Assembly (NCBI GenBank): GCA_039696685.1
Contig: CP155566.1
Location: 2,356,001 to 2,420,000 of the forward strand
Direction: 5' to 3'
DNA length: 64,000 bases
Source: Vibrio sp. CDRSL-10 TSBA
GTDB lineage: Bacteria; Pseudomonadota; Gammaproteobacteria; Enterobacterales; Vibrionaceae
Part shown: positions 1-8,590 of the stretch, piece after piece
Numbering within the stretch: position 1 is the stretch's first letter
Layout of the letters: the number at the start of each line of letters is the position of its first letter
Notes under the pieces: model-generated
What the model was told of the DNA's origin: nothing
Databases searched by the model: none
Seen by the model: only the letters and a program-made list of their open reading frames with translations
Program-made: the position numbers and the translations under genes

Positions 1-390
1 GGCGGGTAAGTGATGAAGCTGGGTGTTAACCTGCCACATCTTAAAGGCTTTTTTCCAGGTACCATCCAGCACAATCACCCGTATCGGCCGCTCGGCTTCT
101 AAACTAAGTTGTTCGCTGGATTGCGACTGCTCACTCGGATACAACACAAAATGCTGCACGCTGGTGTCAGCCAGCAGACGATTGAGTTCCTCATGCTGAC
201 GGAAATCTTCACCAACCAGCAGGCGGCAGTTCGCCAGCGACAGACTGAGGATACGCGCGGTACCCATGGCGCGATGTTCTTCTGTCGGATGCTGAAGAAT
301 GATAAGCTCCACCTGTGAATCGATCGGCACTATCGCAGCGCAGATACAGGCTTTATGTGCTTTACCGCACCGGGAACAATAACGGGACAT
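1..390 (-). CDS. DTW-domain protein (tRNA-uridine aminocarboxypropyltransferase family), 3' end cut by window
   Basis: The reverse strand starting at the ATG at 388-390 encodes MSRYCSRCGKAHKACIC, a Cys-rich zinc-binding start typical of DTW proteins, then QHPTEEHRAMGTARILSL and later VIVLDGTWKKA, which holds the family's D-x-T-W signature as DGTW. The family, including E. coli TapT/YfiP, transfers the aminocarboxypropyl group of S-adenosylmethionine to a uridine in tRNA. About 130 residues are visible and the C-terminus runs off the left edge. It diverges from the rhombosortase gene with only a few bases between the two starts. The family call is secure; the exact tRNA position modified is inferred from homologues. 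Confidence 0.87.
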   Translation of the reverse strand, partial: MSRYCSRCGKAHKACICAAIVPIDSQVELIILQHPTEEHRAMGTARILSLSLANCRLLVGEDFRQHEELNRLLADTSVQHFVLYPSEQSQSSEQLSLEAERPIRVIVLDGTWKKAFKMWQVNTQLHHLPA

Positions 391-393
391 ATT

Positions 394-939
394 GTGAATT
401 TATACCTGTGGCTAGTCATAATCAGTATGGTCTGTGTCGGACTGCAGTTCGAACCGCTCTCCTCTGCCGCAGCCTGGCAGTTAAACGCCATTCAACACGG
501 CCAATGGTGGCGCATCCTAACAGGAAACTTCACCCATACCAACTTTGCTCATCTGGCGATGAATCTGGCCGGGTTATGGCTCATCAGCTATATCTTCAAG
601 CCCACAGTCCAGCTATTACTGCCCACCCTTGTGCTTATCAGCCTCTGGGTCGGTATTGCGGTATTAATGACAGACATGAGTTCCTACGTCGGTCTGTCCG
701 GCACCCTGCACGGACTGTTTGCCTGTTGCGCTCTGCAAGAAGCCAGGCAGGGACGGCGCAGCAGTTGGCTGCTGGTTGCCGGCGTGATCGCCAAAGTGGT
801 CTGGGAGCAGTGCTACGGCAGTTCACTCGGCACTGAAGCCCTGATCCAAGCCCGGGTAGCAACCGAGGCGCACCTGGCTGGGGTACTGGGTGGCTTGCTG
901 CTGGCGCTGAGTACTAAAAAAACGTTAAGAATGCCCTAA
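394..939 (+). CDS. rrtA: Rhombosortase, rhomboid-family intramembrane serine protease
   Basis: A 181-residue polytopic membrane protein if the GTG at 394 is used; it has GGGA upstream at 384-387. An ATG at 355 in the same frame would overlap the divergent DTW gene, and an ATG at 427 is another option. Rhomboid catalytic motifs are clear: GLSGTLHG with the serine near residue 102, and ATEAHLAG with the histidine near residue 160. HLAMNLAGLW provides the upstream His/Asn segment. Its small size and motif spelling match rhombosortase, which in Vibrio cleaves the GlyGly-CTERM tail of type II-secreted proteases. No GlyGly-CTERM substrate is encoded in this window. The 3' end overlaps the convergent deaminase gene by 15 bases. 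Confidence 0.85.
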   Translation: MNLYLWLVIISMVCVGLQFEPLSSAAAWQLNAIQHGQWWRILTGNFTHTNFAHLAMNLAGLWLISYIFKPTVQLLLPTLVLISLWVGIAVLMTDMSSYVGLSGTLHGLFACCALQEARQGRRSSWLLVAGVIAKVVWEQCYGSSLGTEALIQARVATEAHLAGVLGGLLLALSTKKTLRMP

Positions 940-1365
940 ATAAGGTGACAAGAAAGTACTGACTTCTTCACCGCACATCCCGACCTCTACAGTGATCCCG
1001 GCATTTTTCAGCATCTCAATACCCATGCCATTATTTCGCGGGTCCGGATCTAACATTGCAACCACAATGTGCCGAATTCCGCTATTCACCAGAGTCACCG
1101 CACAAGCCGGTGTTCTGCCAACAAACGAACATGGCTCCAGAGTTACATAAGCGGTTACGCCTTCACGACTGCCCCTTAGTTGATTGAGAGCCTCAACTTC
1201 TGCATGATTATCACCAACAGCCTGAGTAAATCCTTCAGCAATAATTTCGCCATTTCTGACTAAAACACAGCCTACCGGTGGATTGGGTCTGCATTGAGGC
1301 AATGCCAGTTGTGAGATGGCTAATGCTCTTTGCATAAATATTCGTTGTTTGTCTGAAGTGTGCAT
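925..1365 (-). CDS. Stand-alone RibD-type pyrimidine deaminase domain protein
   Basis: The 146-residue product has the cytidine-deaminase-like zinc site: HAEVEAL with His54 and catalytic Glu56, and PCSFVGRTPAC with Cys79 and Cys88. The RPNPPVGCVLV stretch near residue 26 is characteristic of the deaminase half of RibD, which acts on diaminohydroxyphosphoribosylaminopyrimidine in riboflavin synthesis. RibD proper is about 360 residues and carries a C-terminal reductase; this protein stops after the deaminase domain with a natural stop codon. An AGGAAG ribosome site lies upstream of the ATG. There are no riboflavin genes beside it. Either it is a spare deaminase for riboflavin synthesis or it acts on another pyrimidine or pterin; the substrate is not known. 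Confidence 0.75.
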   Translation of the reverse strand: MHTSDKQRIFMQRALAISQLALPQCRPNPPVGCVLVRNGEIIAEGFTQAVGDNHAEVEALNQLRGSREGVTAYVTLEPCSFVGRTPACAVTLVNSGIRHIVVAMLDPDPRNNGMGIEMLKNAGITVEVGMCGEEVSTFLSPYLGHS

Positions 1366-1400
1366 GGTTTTTTCTTCCTCTTTGACGGATCAGACTGCGA

Positions 1401-2268
1401 CTAACCCACTTCCACCACTGCCGGGTTAAACACCGGACTGTTAATAATGATCTGCTCCAGACGGCGTGTCGCTTCATTGATTTTAGGTGAAGTAAACAGG
1501 GTCACTTCCATATCCGGCAGCTCCGGCAGGTCGCTTAAAATCACCAGATCGTCTTCCAGTGTATGATAAGGCATCACGGCAATCCCTACTCCGGCACGTA
1601 CCGCCGCCAGAACACCAGAGCGGCTTTGACTGGTAAACGCAATCCTATAAGGCATTCTGGCTTTTTCCAGCGCAGAACAGGCATATTGACGATGCTGACA
1701 ACCTTCATAAAACACCACCAGCGGCAGCACTTCATGGGTATGGACAAAGTGATCTTTCGAGCCAATCCAGACTAATTCATCACGCCGCAGCCGGGTTCCG
1801 CCTTGCGTTTCCGGCCAGCATTTCAACTAACGCGATATCGAGCTTACCTTTATCCAGTAAGTCAACCAGATGATCGGGACGGTAGTCGCAGAAAGCTTCC
1901 AGTTCGGCCTCCGGATAACTGAGGATAAAGTCCTGCAGAATCGGGGCCAGTGTCTGGCTGGCATACTGGTCATGCGTTCCCAACCGCACTACCCCGTCAA
2001 TATCCATATTAAGGAAAGAGCCGACAATTTGATCGTGCAGATTAAGCAATTGCTGAGCATGGGTTTTGAGCTGCATGCCTGCCGCAGTCAGGCGCACGCC
2101 GTGCTGGCCGCGCTCCATCAGCGGATTGGCTACCAGGTCTTCCAGACGGTTGAGTTGCATACTCACCGTAGACGGAGCCTTGTGTAATAACCTAGCCGCC
2201 TCGGTAAGATTCAGTGTGTCTGCCACCATCATAAAAGTACGCAGCAGGTTTATAGGTAAGTCATGCAT
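1401..2268 (-). CDS. LysR-family regulator (frameshifted in this sequence)
   Basis: The N-terminal part (MHDLPINLLRTFMMVADTLN, then LTEAARLLHKAPSTVSMQLNRLE) is a LysR winged helix-turn-helix. The C-terminal part, with RSGVLAAVRAGVGIAVMP, is the effector-binding domain. The frame breaks at the GTTTC at 1807-1811. Removing one T gives an unbroken 288-residue protein passing through LVEMLAGTQGGTRLRRDELV. It is divergent from the MFS transporter at 2461, the usual arrangement of a LysR regulator with its target, so it probably controls that transporter. The effector is unknown. The break is likely a sequencing error. Confidence 0.85.
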
Positions 2269-2460
2269 GGCTGAGTTTTCAACAAATCCGAACGTAGAAT
2301 TGAATATTTATCGATTTACCGAATAAACGCAAGCCCATAGTATAGCGCCATCGCTATTTTGTAGCTGGATTGTTAATTTTTAACATTTTAGGTTCAATGA
2401 TTTTTCCTGGTTAGATGGTAATCAGTTGAGGTCAAAGTACCTTGGACAAGGAGGATTACG

Positions 2461-3657
2461 ATGCGCATGGCAATGACATTTGGTTTTAACCAGGTTATCA
2501 GTCACGGCTTTGGATTGTTTCTGTTTGCGGCCATGATGCCGATGATGCAATCCTCAATTGAGATCAGCAGCTGGTACCTTGCCGCGGCAGGAGCACTGAC
2601 TCAAATCTCTTATTTGTCCGGTGCCATGGCACTTGGTGTCATCGGACATCGCATCGATTCCGGCCGTTTACTGTTAGCCACCGGTTCACTGACCACTGTC
2701 TTGCTGTTTACAATGGCCTGGCTCAACGACCCGATGGTTATGATCGGCGTGCTGACCGTGTTAGCTGCCAGCGCCGCCATGAGTTGGGGAGGCATCGTTG
2801 AGCTGACCACCAGCTATGGTGAAGAAAAACGCACCGCCACCAATCTTTCCGTGTCCGCCAGCGGCACAGCCTGGGGCTGCAGCCTGAACGGTCTAATCAT
2901 TTTGCTGGTTGTGCCTGTTCTGGGCTGGCGCAGTGGCTGGATTGTCGCATCGGTGATGGGACTGGTAACACTAATAGCCACCATGTACCTGCTCAAGCAT
3001 CTGCGCAGTCAACCGCACCTGGACAATATCAAAGTGACCAAAGCGCTCAGCACCCGTGAACTGTTTTCCATCGTACTGCGTGAACGCACCGCTTTCCTCT
3101 CCTGCCTGATGCTATTTTTGGTCGGTTGCTCAACCATGACTTTTTCAACCTGGCTGAATACCTTCCTGGCCCAGCTGAACCTGCCTTCTGCACTGGGGGG
3201 CTATACCTGGAGTGTGATTGGATTTACGGGCATGGTGGCGGGCTTCTTTATCGGTAAACTGGCCGATAAACGTGGTCACAGCCTGGCGCTGTTACTGATC
3301 TTCGGTGCTTTTGCGCTCGGACTTATCGCCTTCACCTACAACCCCGCCAAATTCGTTATGGTGGCAGGCTTTGGTTACGGGCTGATGTATTTCCCGGTCT
3401 GGGGAGTCGTTTCCGGCTGGATCAGTCGCCGCTACAGTTCCAAGTCTACCATGCAGATCAACGGCATCGGCATGGTCACTTTCGGTATGGGTGGCGCGCT
3501 GGGTAATCTGCTGGCCGGCATCGTCAATCAAAACACCGGTAGTCTGCTGGATGTCTTCTGGCTGATTACCGCTCTGAGCATGACATTGTTTGCGCTGGCC
3601 ACTTATATCTATGCTACCGAGCGCCAGGTCAAACGTCCGGTTGCCAGAGCGATTTAA
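2461..3657 (+). CDS. MFS transporter, YbfB/YjiJ-like
   Basis: A 398-residue protein with about twelve hydrophobic segments. Small-residue-rich helices and the cytoplasmic loop GKLADKRGH between half-domains fit the major facilitator superfamily. The overall look is that of the YbfB/YjiJ-like group, whose substrates are mostly unknown. A strong AAGGAGG ribosome site sits just before the ATG. It is transcribed away from the LysR gene, with about 190 bases between the starts to hold the shared promoter and operator. No energy-coupling partner is encoded nearby, as expected for a proton-driven secondary carrier. Substrate and direction of transport cannot be told. Confidence 0.8.
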   Translation: MRMAMTFGFNQVISHGFGLFLFAAMMPMMQSSIEISSWYLAAAGALTQISYLSGAMALGVIGHRIDSGRLLLATGSLTTVLLFTMAWLNDPMVMIGVLTVLAASAAMSWGGIVELTTSYGEEKRTATNLSVSASGTAWGCSLNGLIILLVVPVLGWRSGWIVASVMGLVTLIATMYLLKHLRSQPHLDNIKVTKALSTRELFSIVLRERTAFLSCLMLFLVGCSTMTFSTWLNTFLAQLNLPSALGGYTWSVIGFTGMVAGFFIGKLADKRGHSLALLLIFGAFALGLIAFTYNPAKFVMVAGFGYGLMYFPVWGVVSGWISRRYSSKSTMQINGIGMVTFGMGGALGNLLAGIVNQNTGSLLDVFWLITALSMTLFALATYIYATERQVKRPVARAI

Positions 3658-3903
3658 CGGCTCACAACCGATGATACAAGAAGAAGCCAAACGGCTTCTT
3701 CTTTCGTTTGAGCTGATTATGGAATTTAATTCCACTAAGCTAATCCCTGTCGCCGGTTTATCCGACCGGCCATTTATCCCATATTGATCTCAGAAGTTTA
3801 GCTGCACTGAGCTAAGTCGAACTCAATTGTTTGACATGCTCAACTGCTCGGTTACTTACTGGCAGCAGCGGCACACCATTCACATTTGATCACCGGGATT
3901 AAT

Positions 3904-5011
3904 ATGTCTAAATTATTTTCACCTGTCACCATCGGAAATACACAGTGTAAAAACCGGGTCGCGATGGCGCCAATGACCCGTGCCCGGGTCAACAACCCGC
4001 TCGATACGCCAGACGCCAATACAGCACTTTACTTTGCACAGCGCGCCTCCGCCGGCCTGCTGATTACCGAAGGCTCTCCAATTTCCAAGCAAGGTCAGGG
4101 ATTTCTTTATATTCCGGGAATCTATAATCCACAGCAAACGGAAGCATGGAAACAGACCACCCAAGCGGTACACGACCAAGGCGGTAAGATTTTCATTCAA
4201 ATCTGGCATGTCGGCCGTATGTCTCACACTTCCCTGCAACCGAATCAGGCCAACCCGGTCAGCAGTGTCGATACCAAAGCCAATGGCACCTGTTTCGCTT
4301 TCGACCACAATGGCCAACCTGGCAAGGTCGATGTCTCTCCTGCTCGCGGGGTTTCTGTGGCAGAAATTGAAGACATCAAACAAGACTATGTTCAGGCTGC
4401 CAAAAATGCGATGGAAGCAGGGTTTGACGGTGTGGAAATCCATGCCGCCAACGGCTATCTGATCGAGCAGTTTATTAATGCCGGTTTAAACACCCGTGAT
4501 GATCAATATGGTGGACAGACACTGGAAAACCGACTGCGTTTCGCGCTGGAAGTCACCGATGCCGTCAGTGATGCGATCGGGGCACAGCATACCGGCATCC
4601 GCATTTCACCGTTTGGCCGCTACGGCGATATGCCTGCCTTTGAAGAGGAGGAATTCACCTGGCTGGAGCTCGGCAAACAGTTAAGCGACCGAAACCTGGC
4701 TTACGTGCATGTCAACGACCAAGACCTGCCTGAAGGCGGAACTACCTTACCGCAAGGCTTTATTGAAAAGTTCAGACGCGACTTTTGCGGTACCTTGATG
4801 GTGGCCGGTGGCTTTGATAAAACCAAAGCAGAAGATTACCTGCAGGGCGACCTGGCTGACATGGTTGCGTTTGGCCGCCCGTATATCGCGAACCCGGATC
4901 TGGTCGAAACGCATGCAAAATGACTGGCCACTGGCACAAGCAGAGCGTGAATACTTCTACGGCGGTGATGAAAAAGGCTATGTGGACTACCCGCCTTATC
5001 AGCCGTCATGA
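3904..5011 (+). CDS. Old yellow enzyme family alkene reductase (frameshifted in this sequence)
   Basis: The product begins MSKLFSPVTIGNTQCKNRVAMAPMTRARV, the FMN-binding TIM-barrel start of NemA/OYE enzymes. It continues with IFIQIWHVGRMSH, GVEIHAANGYLIEQF and MVAFGRPYIANPDL, the conserved FMN-contacting strands. These enzymes use NADPH to reduce activated alkenes, quinones and nitro compounds. The ATG at 3904 is preferred over the ATG at 3886 because OYE homologues start there. The frame breaks at the GAAAC at 4906-4910; removing one A extends the protein through EREYFYGGDEKGYVDYPPYQ to the stop at 5011, 368 residues, the normal family length. The gene stands alone and is followed by a hairpin terminator. 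Confidence 0.88.
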
Positions 5012-5038
5012 CTGGCCAGTGACATATAAATAAGAGTC

Positions 5039-5071
5039 AGGACACAGCGGAAAGCTGGCTGTGTCCTGCTT
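5039..5071. terminator. Hairpin terminator between convergent genes
   Basis: A perfect 10-base stem, AGGACACAGC pairing with GCTGTGTCCT, has a nine-base loop and lies between the convergent OYE and ProC-like genes. The flanking T run is short, so it may serve both directions weakly. Confidence 0.6.
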
Positions 5072-5099
5072 TGTAGAACCACTCCCGGCTCTGACTCAA

Positions 5100-5870
5100 T
5101 CAGCCGTCTTTATTATTCAGACGCTTAAAAATATCCTCAGCGGCATGCTCCCACGCAGAACAAAAACGCTCTGAGTTGAGACGCTCAACACCGCGGGCAG
5201 TATATGTCCCCTCGGTTGCAATCGAGCGGCCCAGCTCGAGCAGTGATTTATCGGAGTGATGCAGACCATAAGCAGCACTGTCTGCCATGGCTCCCAGCAC
5301 CAGTTTTCTGGCCTGTTGCGCTGGCATCCCTTGCTCGATAAACCACGCCTGCAAACGATCAGAGAAAAAATACATCCAGCCATTCATACACATTCCCACC
5401 GTCGCCAGTTCAAACTCACGCTCACTATCCACCACCAGAGTCCGACCCAGAATGGCAAACAAGCTTTCAACCTCGGCTGGTACAGAGGTGAACACAATGG
5501 TGGTCTGGTTTATTTCAGCAGCATAAGTGGTCATCATGCGCTGAATATTATGGTGTTGAAAATACTCAGCCAGCTCAGCCCTGCTGACTCCGGCTGCCAG
5601 AGAAAGGGTTTGTTTATCCTCCGCGATAGTGATCTCCCGAGCTAACCCGGGCAACTGCTGTGGCCTAACTCCGAGGATGATCAAATCCGATTCATCCACT
5701 ACCGCCTGATTACTCTCCATGATGTTGCAGGAATACCGGGCAGCAAGATCACTGGCTCGCTCATGGTTGCGCGGAGACAAGTTCACAACGCGCTGGCCAT
5801 CTTGTTGCATTAATCCGGTAATAATCTTTTCGGTCAATTCACCGACTCCGATAACGCCCACTTTCATCAT
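5100..5870 (-). CDS. ProC-like pyrroline-5-carboxylate reductase family protein
   Basis: The 256-residue protein opens with MMKVGVIGVGELTEKIITGL, a Rossmann NAD(P)-binding turn in the ProC position. It continues with DLIILGVRPQQ and LSLAAGVSRAEL, which align with the ProC segments around VKPQ and AG. Near the C-terminus ATEGTYTARGVERL takes the place of the usual SPGGTT substrate loop. The dinucleotide fold and overall plan are ProC-like, but the substrate loop is altered, so the reaction may not be proline synthesis. It is probably a paralogue of the true ProC. The downstream end faces the OYE gene across a terminator. Confidence 0.72.
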   Translation of the reverse strand: MMKVGVIGVGELTEKIITGLMQQDGQRVVNLSPRNHERASDLAARYSCNIMESNQAVVDESDLIILGVRPQQLPGLAREITIAEDKQTLSLAAGVSRAELAEYFQHHNIQRMMTTYAAEINQTTIVFTSVPAEVESLFAILGRTLVVDSEREFELATVGMCMNGWMYFFSDRLQAWFIEQGMPAQQARKLVLGAMADSAAYGLHHSDKSLLELGRSIATEGTYTARGVERLNSERFCSAWEHAAEDIFKRLNNKDG

Positions 5871-5930
5871 TTACATTCCTTTGCTTATCAACATGCCCTT
5901 ACGGTGCGTACCAAAGCCACACCTTCACAA

Positions 5931-6384
5931 TTATTCCATTCCGATGCGTTGTGCACCGCTTCTTTGTAGGTGGAGTTCATCTTCCGGGTTCAACAGATGA
6001 CATTTTTTCATACTCAGGCACCCACAACCGATACAGCCGGTCAGGTTCGCTCTTAAAGATTGTATTTGAGCCATTTTCCGGTCTAAGTCAGCTTGCCATT
6101 TTTTCGCTACCCTCTCCCAGTCCCGTTTTGTTGCGGCTTTATGTAACGGTAATCCACTCAGTTTCTTGCGTGATCTCGTCCAGAGTAAAGCCAACTGACT
6201 GCGCGACCTGAATCAAAGCAATCCGGCGTAGCATCGATGACAAATAGCGGCGCTGATTCCCTTCAGTCCGGACCGAAGCAATCAGACCTTTAGTTTCATA
6301 AAAACGCAGTGCTGAAGTAGCGACCCCACTGCGCTCAGCAAGCTGACCGATAGTCAGATAGTTTGTTCTTACCTTATTTGTCAC
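5931..6384 (-). CDS. soxR: Redox-sensing MerR-family activator SoxR (frameshifted in this sequence)
   Basis: The N-terminal YLTIGQLAERSGVATSALRF is a MerR winged helix. The C-terminal part carries CIGCGCLSMKKC, the four cysteines (about 117, 120, 122, 128) that bind the [2Fe-2S] cluster of SoxR. The two parts are separated by a frameshift at the GTTTC at 6161-6165; removing one T gives 150 residues, close to E. coli SoxR at 154. SoxR is activated when its cluster is oxidised by redox-cycling drugs or superoxide. The gene diverges from the ridA-like operon, and a SoxR box lies between them. No soxS gene is seen, so SoxR probably acts directly on its neighbours, as in most non-enteric bacteria. 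Confidence 0.92.
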
Positions 6385-6411
6385 AAGCTAACGCCAATTC
6401 TAAATCCTTTA

Positions 6412-6442
6412 TTGACTTCAAGTTAACTTGAACTTTTATACT
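6412..6442 (+). promoter_or_regulatory. SoxR-dependent promoter with SoxR box
   Basis: A -35 TTGACT (6412-6417) and a -10 TATACT (6437-6442) are separated by 19 bases, the over-long spacer typical of MerR/SoxR promoters. The palindrome TCAAGTTAACTTGA (6418-6431) sits in the spacer and equals the core of the E. coli soxS SoxR box. It points at the RidA-like gene at 6482. Confidence 0.9.
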
Positions 6443-6481
6443 TGGCCAACCTTATTTTTAATCATCCTAAAAGGTTACCTC

Positions 6482-6937
6482 ATGAACTGTCATCTGCCCG
6501 TATTTCATAATCCCGATACTCTGTTTGACCCGACACCCTTCGGCTTTTGCCACACCGTATCTGCTCCTGACAATGGCAGCTTGATTTTTATTTCCGGACA
6601 GAGTGGTGGTGAAGGACCAGAGCATCATTTAAGTGATGATTTTGCACATCAGGTTAATGTCGCATTGTCCAATCTGGCAAGTGCGTTAAACGCACATGGA
6701 TTGAGTTTTGGTGATGTACTCAAGATCAACGTATTAATTGTTGATCATGATGCCAATAAATTGGCTATCTGGAGCCAAGCCGTACAACGAGCTTGGCCGC
6801 AAAATCAGCTTCCGGCCAGTACACTCATTCCGGTACCTCGCCTTGCTCTGGACGGAATGAAGGTGGAAGTCGACGCAACCGCTTTTAAACCAAACTCGAA
6901 TGATTGCGCTTCTCCCACCAATGAGGAGAAATCATGA
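6482..6937 (+). CDS. RidA/YjgF-family protein
   Basis: A 151-residue protein from the ATG at 6482; an in-frame ATG at 6428 lies inside the SoxR-controlled promoter and is rejected. The segments GSLIFISGQSGG, HQVNVALSNLASALNAHGLSFGDVLKINVLIVD and PASTLIPVPRLALDGMKVEVDATA follow the RidA fold. RidA proteins hydrolyse reactive enamines and imines; this one belongs to a less-studied branch, since the usual C-terminal IEIE is VEVD here. The stop overlaps the start of the following transporter gene by four bases, so the two are translationally coupled. Its promoter carries a SoxR box, so expression should follow redox-cycling stress. Confidence 0.82.
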   Translation: MNCHLPVFHNPDTLFDPTPFGFCHTVSAPDNGSLIFISGQSGGEGPEHHLSDDFAHQVNVALSNLASALNAHGLSFGDVLKINVLIVDHDANKLAIWSQAVQRAWPQNQLPASTLIPVPRLALDGMKVEVDATAFKPNSNDCASPTNEEKS

Positions 6938-7827
6938 AGGTGAAGAATTATGCAGTCCTGTTCACCATCGGTGGCATTTGGGGCTCACAGTTCGTCTTCC
7001 AGCAACAGGCACTGACCCTCTTTTCTCCGCTGTGGATAGCCACTTTACGGGCATTACTCGGAGCGCTGACGCTGATAATTCTGTGTAAGTGCTTGGGTCT
7101 GAAGAGCGAAAATAAGCAGTGGGGGTTGTTTTGCCTTATTGGCCTGCTGGAAGCAGTGATACCTTTTATTCTTGTTCCCTGGGGACAATTGCAACTGAGC
7201 AGCGCAACGACCGCCGTATTAATGGGTACAATTCCCTTTTATGCCCTATTGTTAGCCCCGCTGCTGATCAGGGGGAGCACCATTGGTGTGTACAGTTTAC
7301 TCAGTGTAGTAATAGGTTTTTGCGGTTTATTGTTGCTGTTTTATCCGGATCTGTCTTCACAAGAGCAGGCCATTCCGTTTACCAGCGCGGGGGCTATTTT
7401 GCTTGCTGCCGCCTGTTTTGCCATCGCTCTGCTTCTGCTTAACCGCGTCTATGATGAACACCCGTTGATGGTCGCAAGGAATGTGCTGATAATGGCTAGC
7501 ATGCAACTTATTGTTCTTTCCCTGCTTAAGGCTCCCACTGATTTAGTTTCTTTGCACTTCAATCAGCTATCTGCCTTTAGCGTCTTTTCCGTTTTCTACC
7601 TCGGAATCATGTGCGCTGGTGTCGTGTATTACCTGTACATGCTCAGCGTGAGAAATGCTGGTGCTGTGTTTACATCGATGACCAACTATCTGGTTCCGTC
7701 ATTTGGGGTTGTTTTTGGCATGAGCTTTAGCGATGAGGCGCTACCTTTTACAACCTGGTTAGCACTGAGTGTGATACTGCTGGCCTTACTGCTTAATCAG
7801 ATGCCAAGCCGGAAGAAGCAGTCGTAA
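6934..7827 (+). CDS. EamA/DMT-family transporter
   Basis: The 297-residue product has about ten hydrophobic helices arranged as two EamA repeats. The first begins FTIGGIWGSQFVFQQQALTLFSPLWIATLRALLGAL and the second near VYDEHPLMVARN. PWGQLQLSSATTAVLMGTIPFYALLLAPL is a typical end-of-repeat segment. It overlaps the RidA-like gene by ATGA and so belongs to the SoxR-controlled operon. SoxR in non-enteric bacteria commonly drives efflux pumps, so export of a redox-active compound is a reasonable guess, but the substrate is unknown. Confidence 0.85.
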   Translation: MKVKNYAVLFTIGGIWGSQFVFQQQALTLFSPLWIATLRALLGALTLIILCKCLGLKSENKQWGLFCLIGLLEAVIPFILVPWGQLQLSSATTAVLMGTIPFYALLLAPLLIRGSTIGVYSLLSVVIGFCGLLLLFYPDLSSQEQAIPFTSAGAILLAAACFAIALLLLNRVYDEHPLMVARNVLIMASMQLIVLSLLKAPTDLVSLHFNQLSAFSVFSVFYLGIMCAGVVYYLYMLSVRNAGAVFTSMTNYLVPSFGVVFGMSFSDEALPFTTWLALSVILLALLLNQMPSRKKQS

Positions 7828-7881
7828 TCAGTGGTTCGCTCAAAACAGACACACCAATTTGCTCACCAGAACGTGCTAACC

Positions 7882-7922
7882 AGGACACACACCAAACTTC
7901 ACTCAACAAGGGTGTGTGTCCT
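7882..7922. terminator. Long-stem hairpin between convergent genes
   Basis: AGGACACACACC (7882-7893) pairs exactly with GGTGTGTGTCCT (7911-7922) across a 17-base loop. It lies between the convergent EamA and GNAT genes. There is no strong T run, so a terminator role is likely but unproven. Confidence 0.5.
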
Positions 7923-7967
7923 CTTAAACAATCAACACTCTCTTAAATACTCTTAACCAATCCCCTC

Positions 7968-8465
7968 TCAACGTGGCATCTGAACGTTAGTTACGCCTCG
8001 GCGAAACCGCTGCAATGCCTCACCACTCAAGCGGTAAATTCGCCACTCGGATTGCTCTTCGGCACCAATATGGCGGTAGAAGTCAATCGCTGGCTGATTC
8101 CAGTGCAATACCGACCACTCAAACCGTCCACAATTATTTTCCAGTGCGGTCTCTGCCAGCGTTTTCATCAGTCGCTTTCCTGCTCCGCAGGACCGGTACG
8201 CAGGCGTTACATAGAGATCTTCCAGATACAGACCATTTTTACCCAGCCAGGTGGAGTAATTAAAAAAGTAAACCGCATACCCGACCGGGCGCCCCTCAAC
8301 TTCGCAGATCAGTGCCTTTGCGGTGGCGGTTGAACTGAACAGACTGGCCACAATATCCGCTTCTGTAGCCTGGACGCAGTGCAGAGCCTCTTCATATTGC
8401 GCCAGCTCTTTAATAAAGCCCAAAATCACTCGGGCATCGCCGATGGTTGCAGTTCGAATATTCAT
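7968..8465 (-). CDS. GNAT-family N-acetyltransferase
   Basis: 165 residues from the ATG at 8463-8465, which has an AAGGAAA site before it; an upstream in-frame ATG at 8540 is unlikely. The sequence GLYLEDLYVTPAYRSCGAGKRLMKTLAE contains the acetyl-CoA pyrophosphate loop R-x-x-G-x-G/A of GNAT motif A, and NQPAIDFYRHIGA is motif B. This pattern resembles the spermidine/diamine acetyltransferase (SAT) subgroup. The acceptor is not established. It diverges from the LysR gene at 8591. Confidence 0.85.
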   Translation of the reverse strand: MNIRTATIGDARVILGFIKELAQYEEALHCVQATEADIVASLFSSTATAKALICEVEGRPVGYAVYFFNYSTWLGKNGLYLEDLYVTPAYRSCGAGKRLMKTLAETALENNCGRFEWSVLHWNQPAIDFYRHIGAEEQSEWRIYRLSGEALQRFRRGVTNVQMPR

Positions 8466-8590
8466 TACTACTTTCCTTTTTCTGTGGTGTATGAACAGTA
8501 TATCGACCCGAACATTATGATTTAAGTGCATTGTGTTCATATCTAATCTGCATCATATTCACATACTCGGTAAGGTGATGAAGGAAGCTT

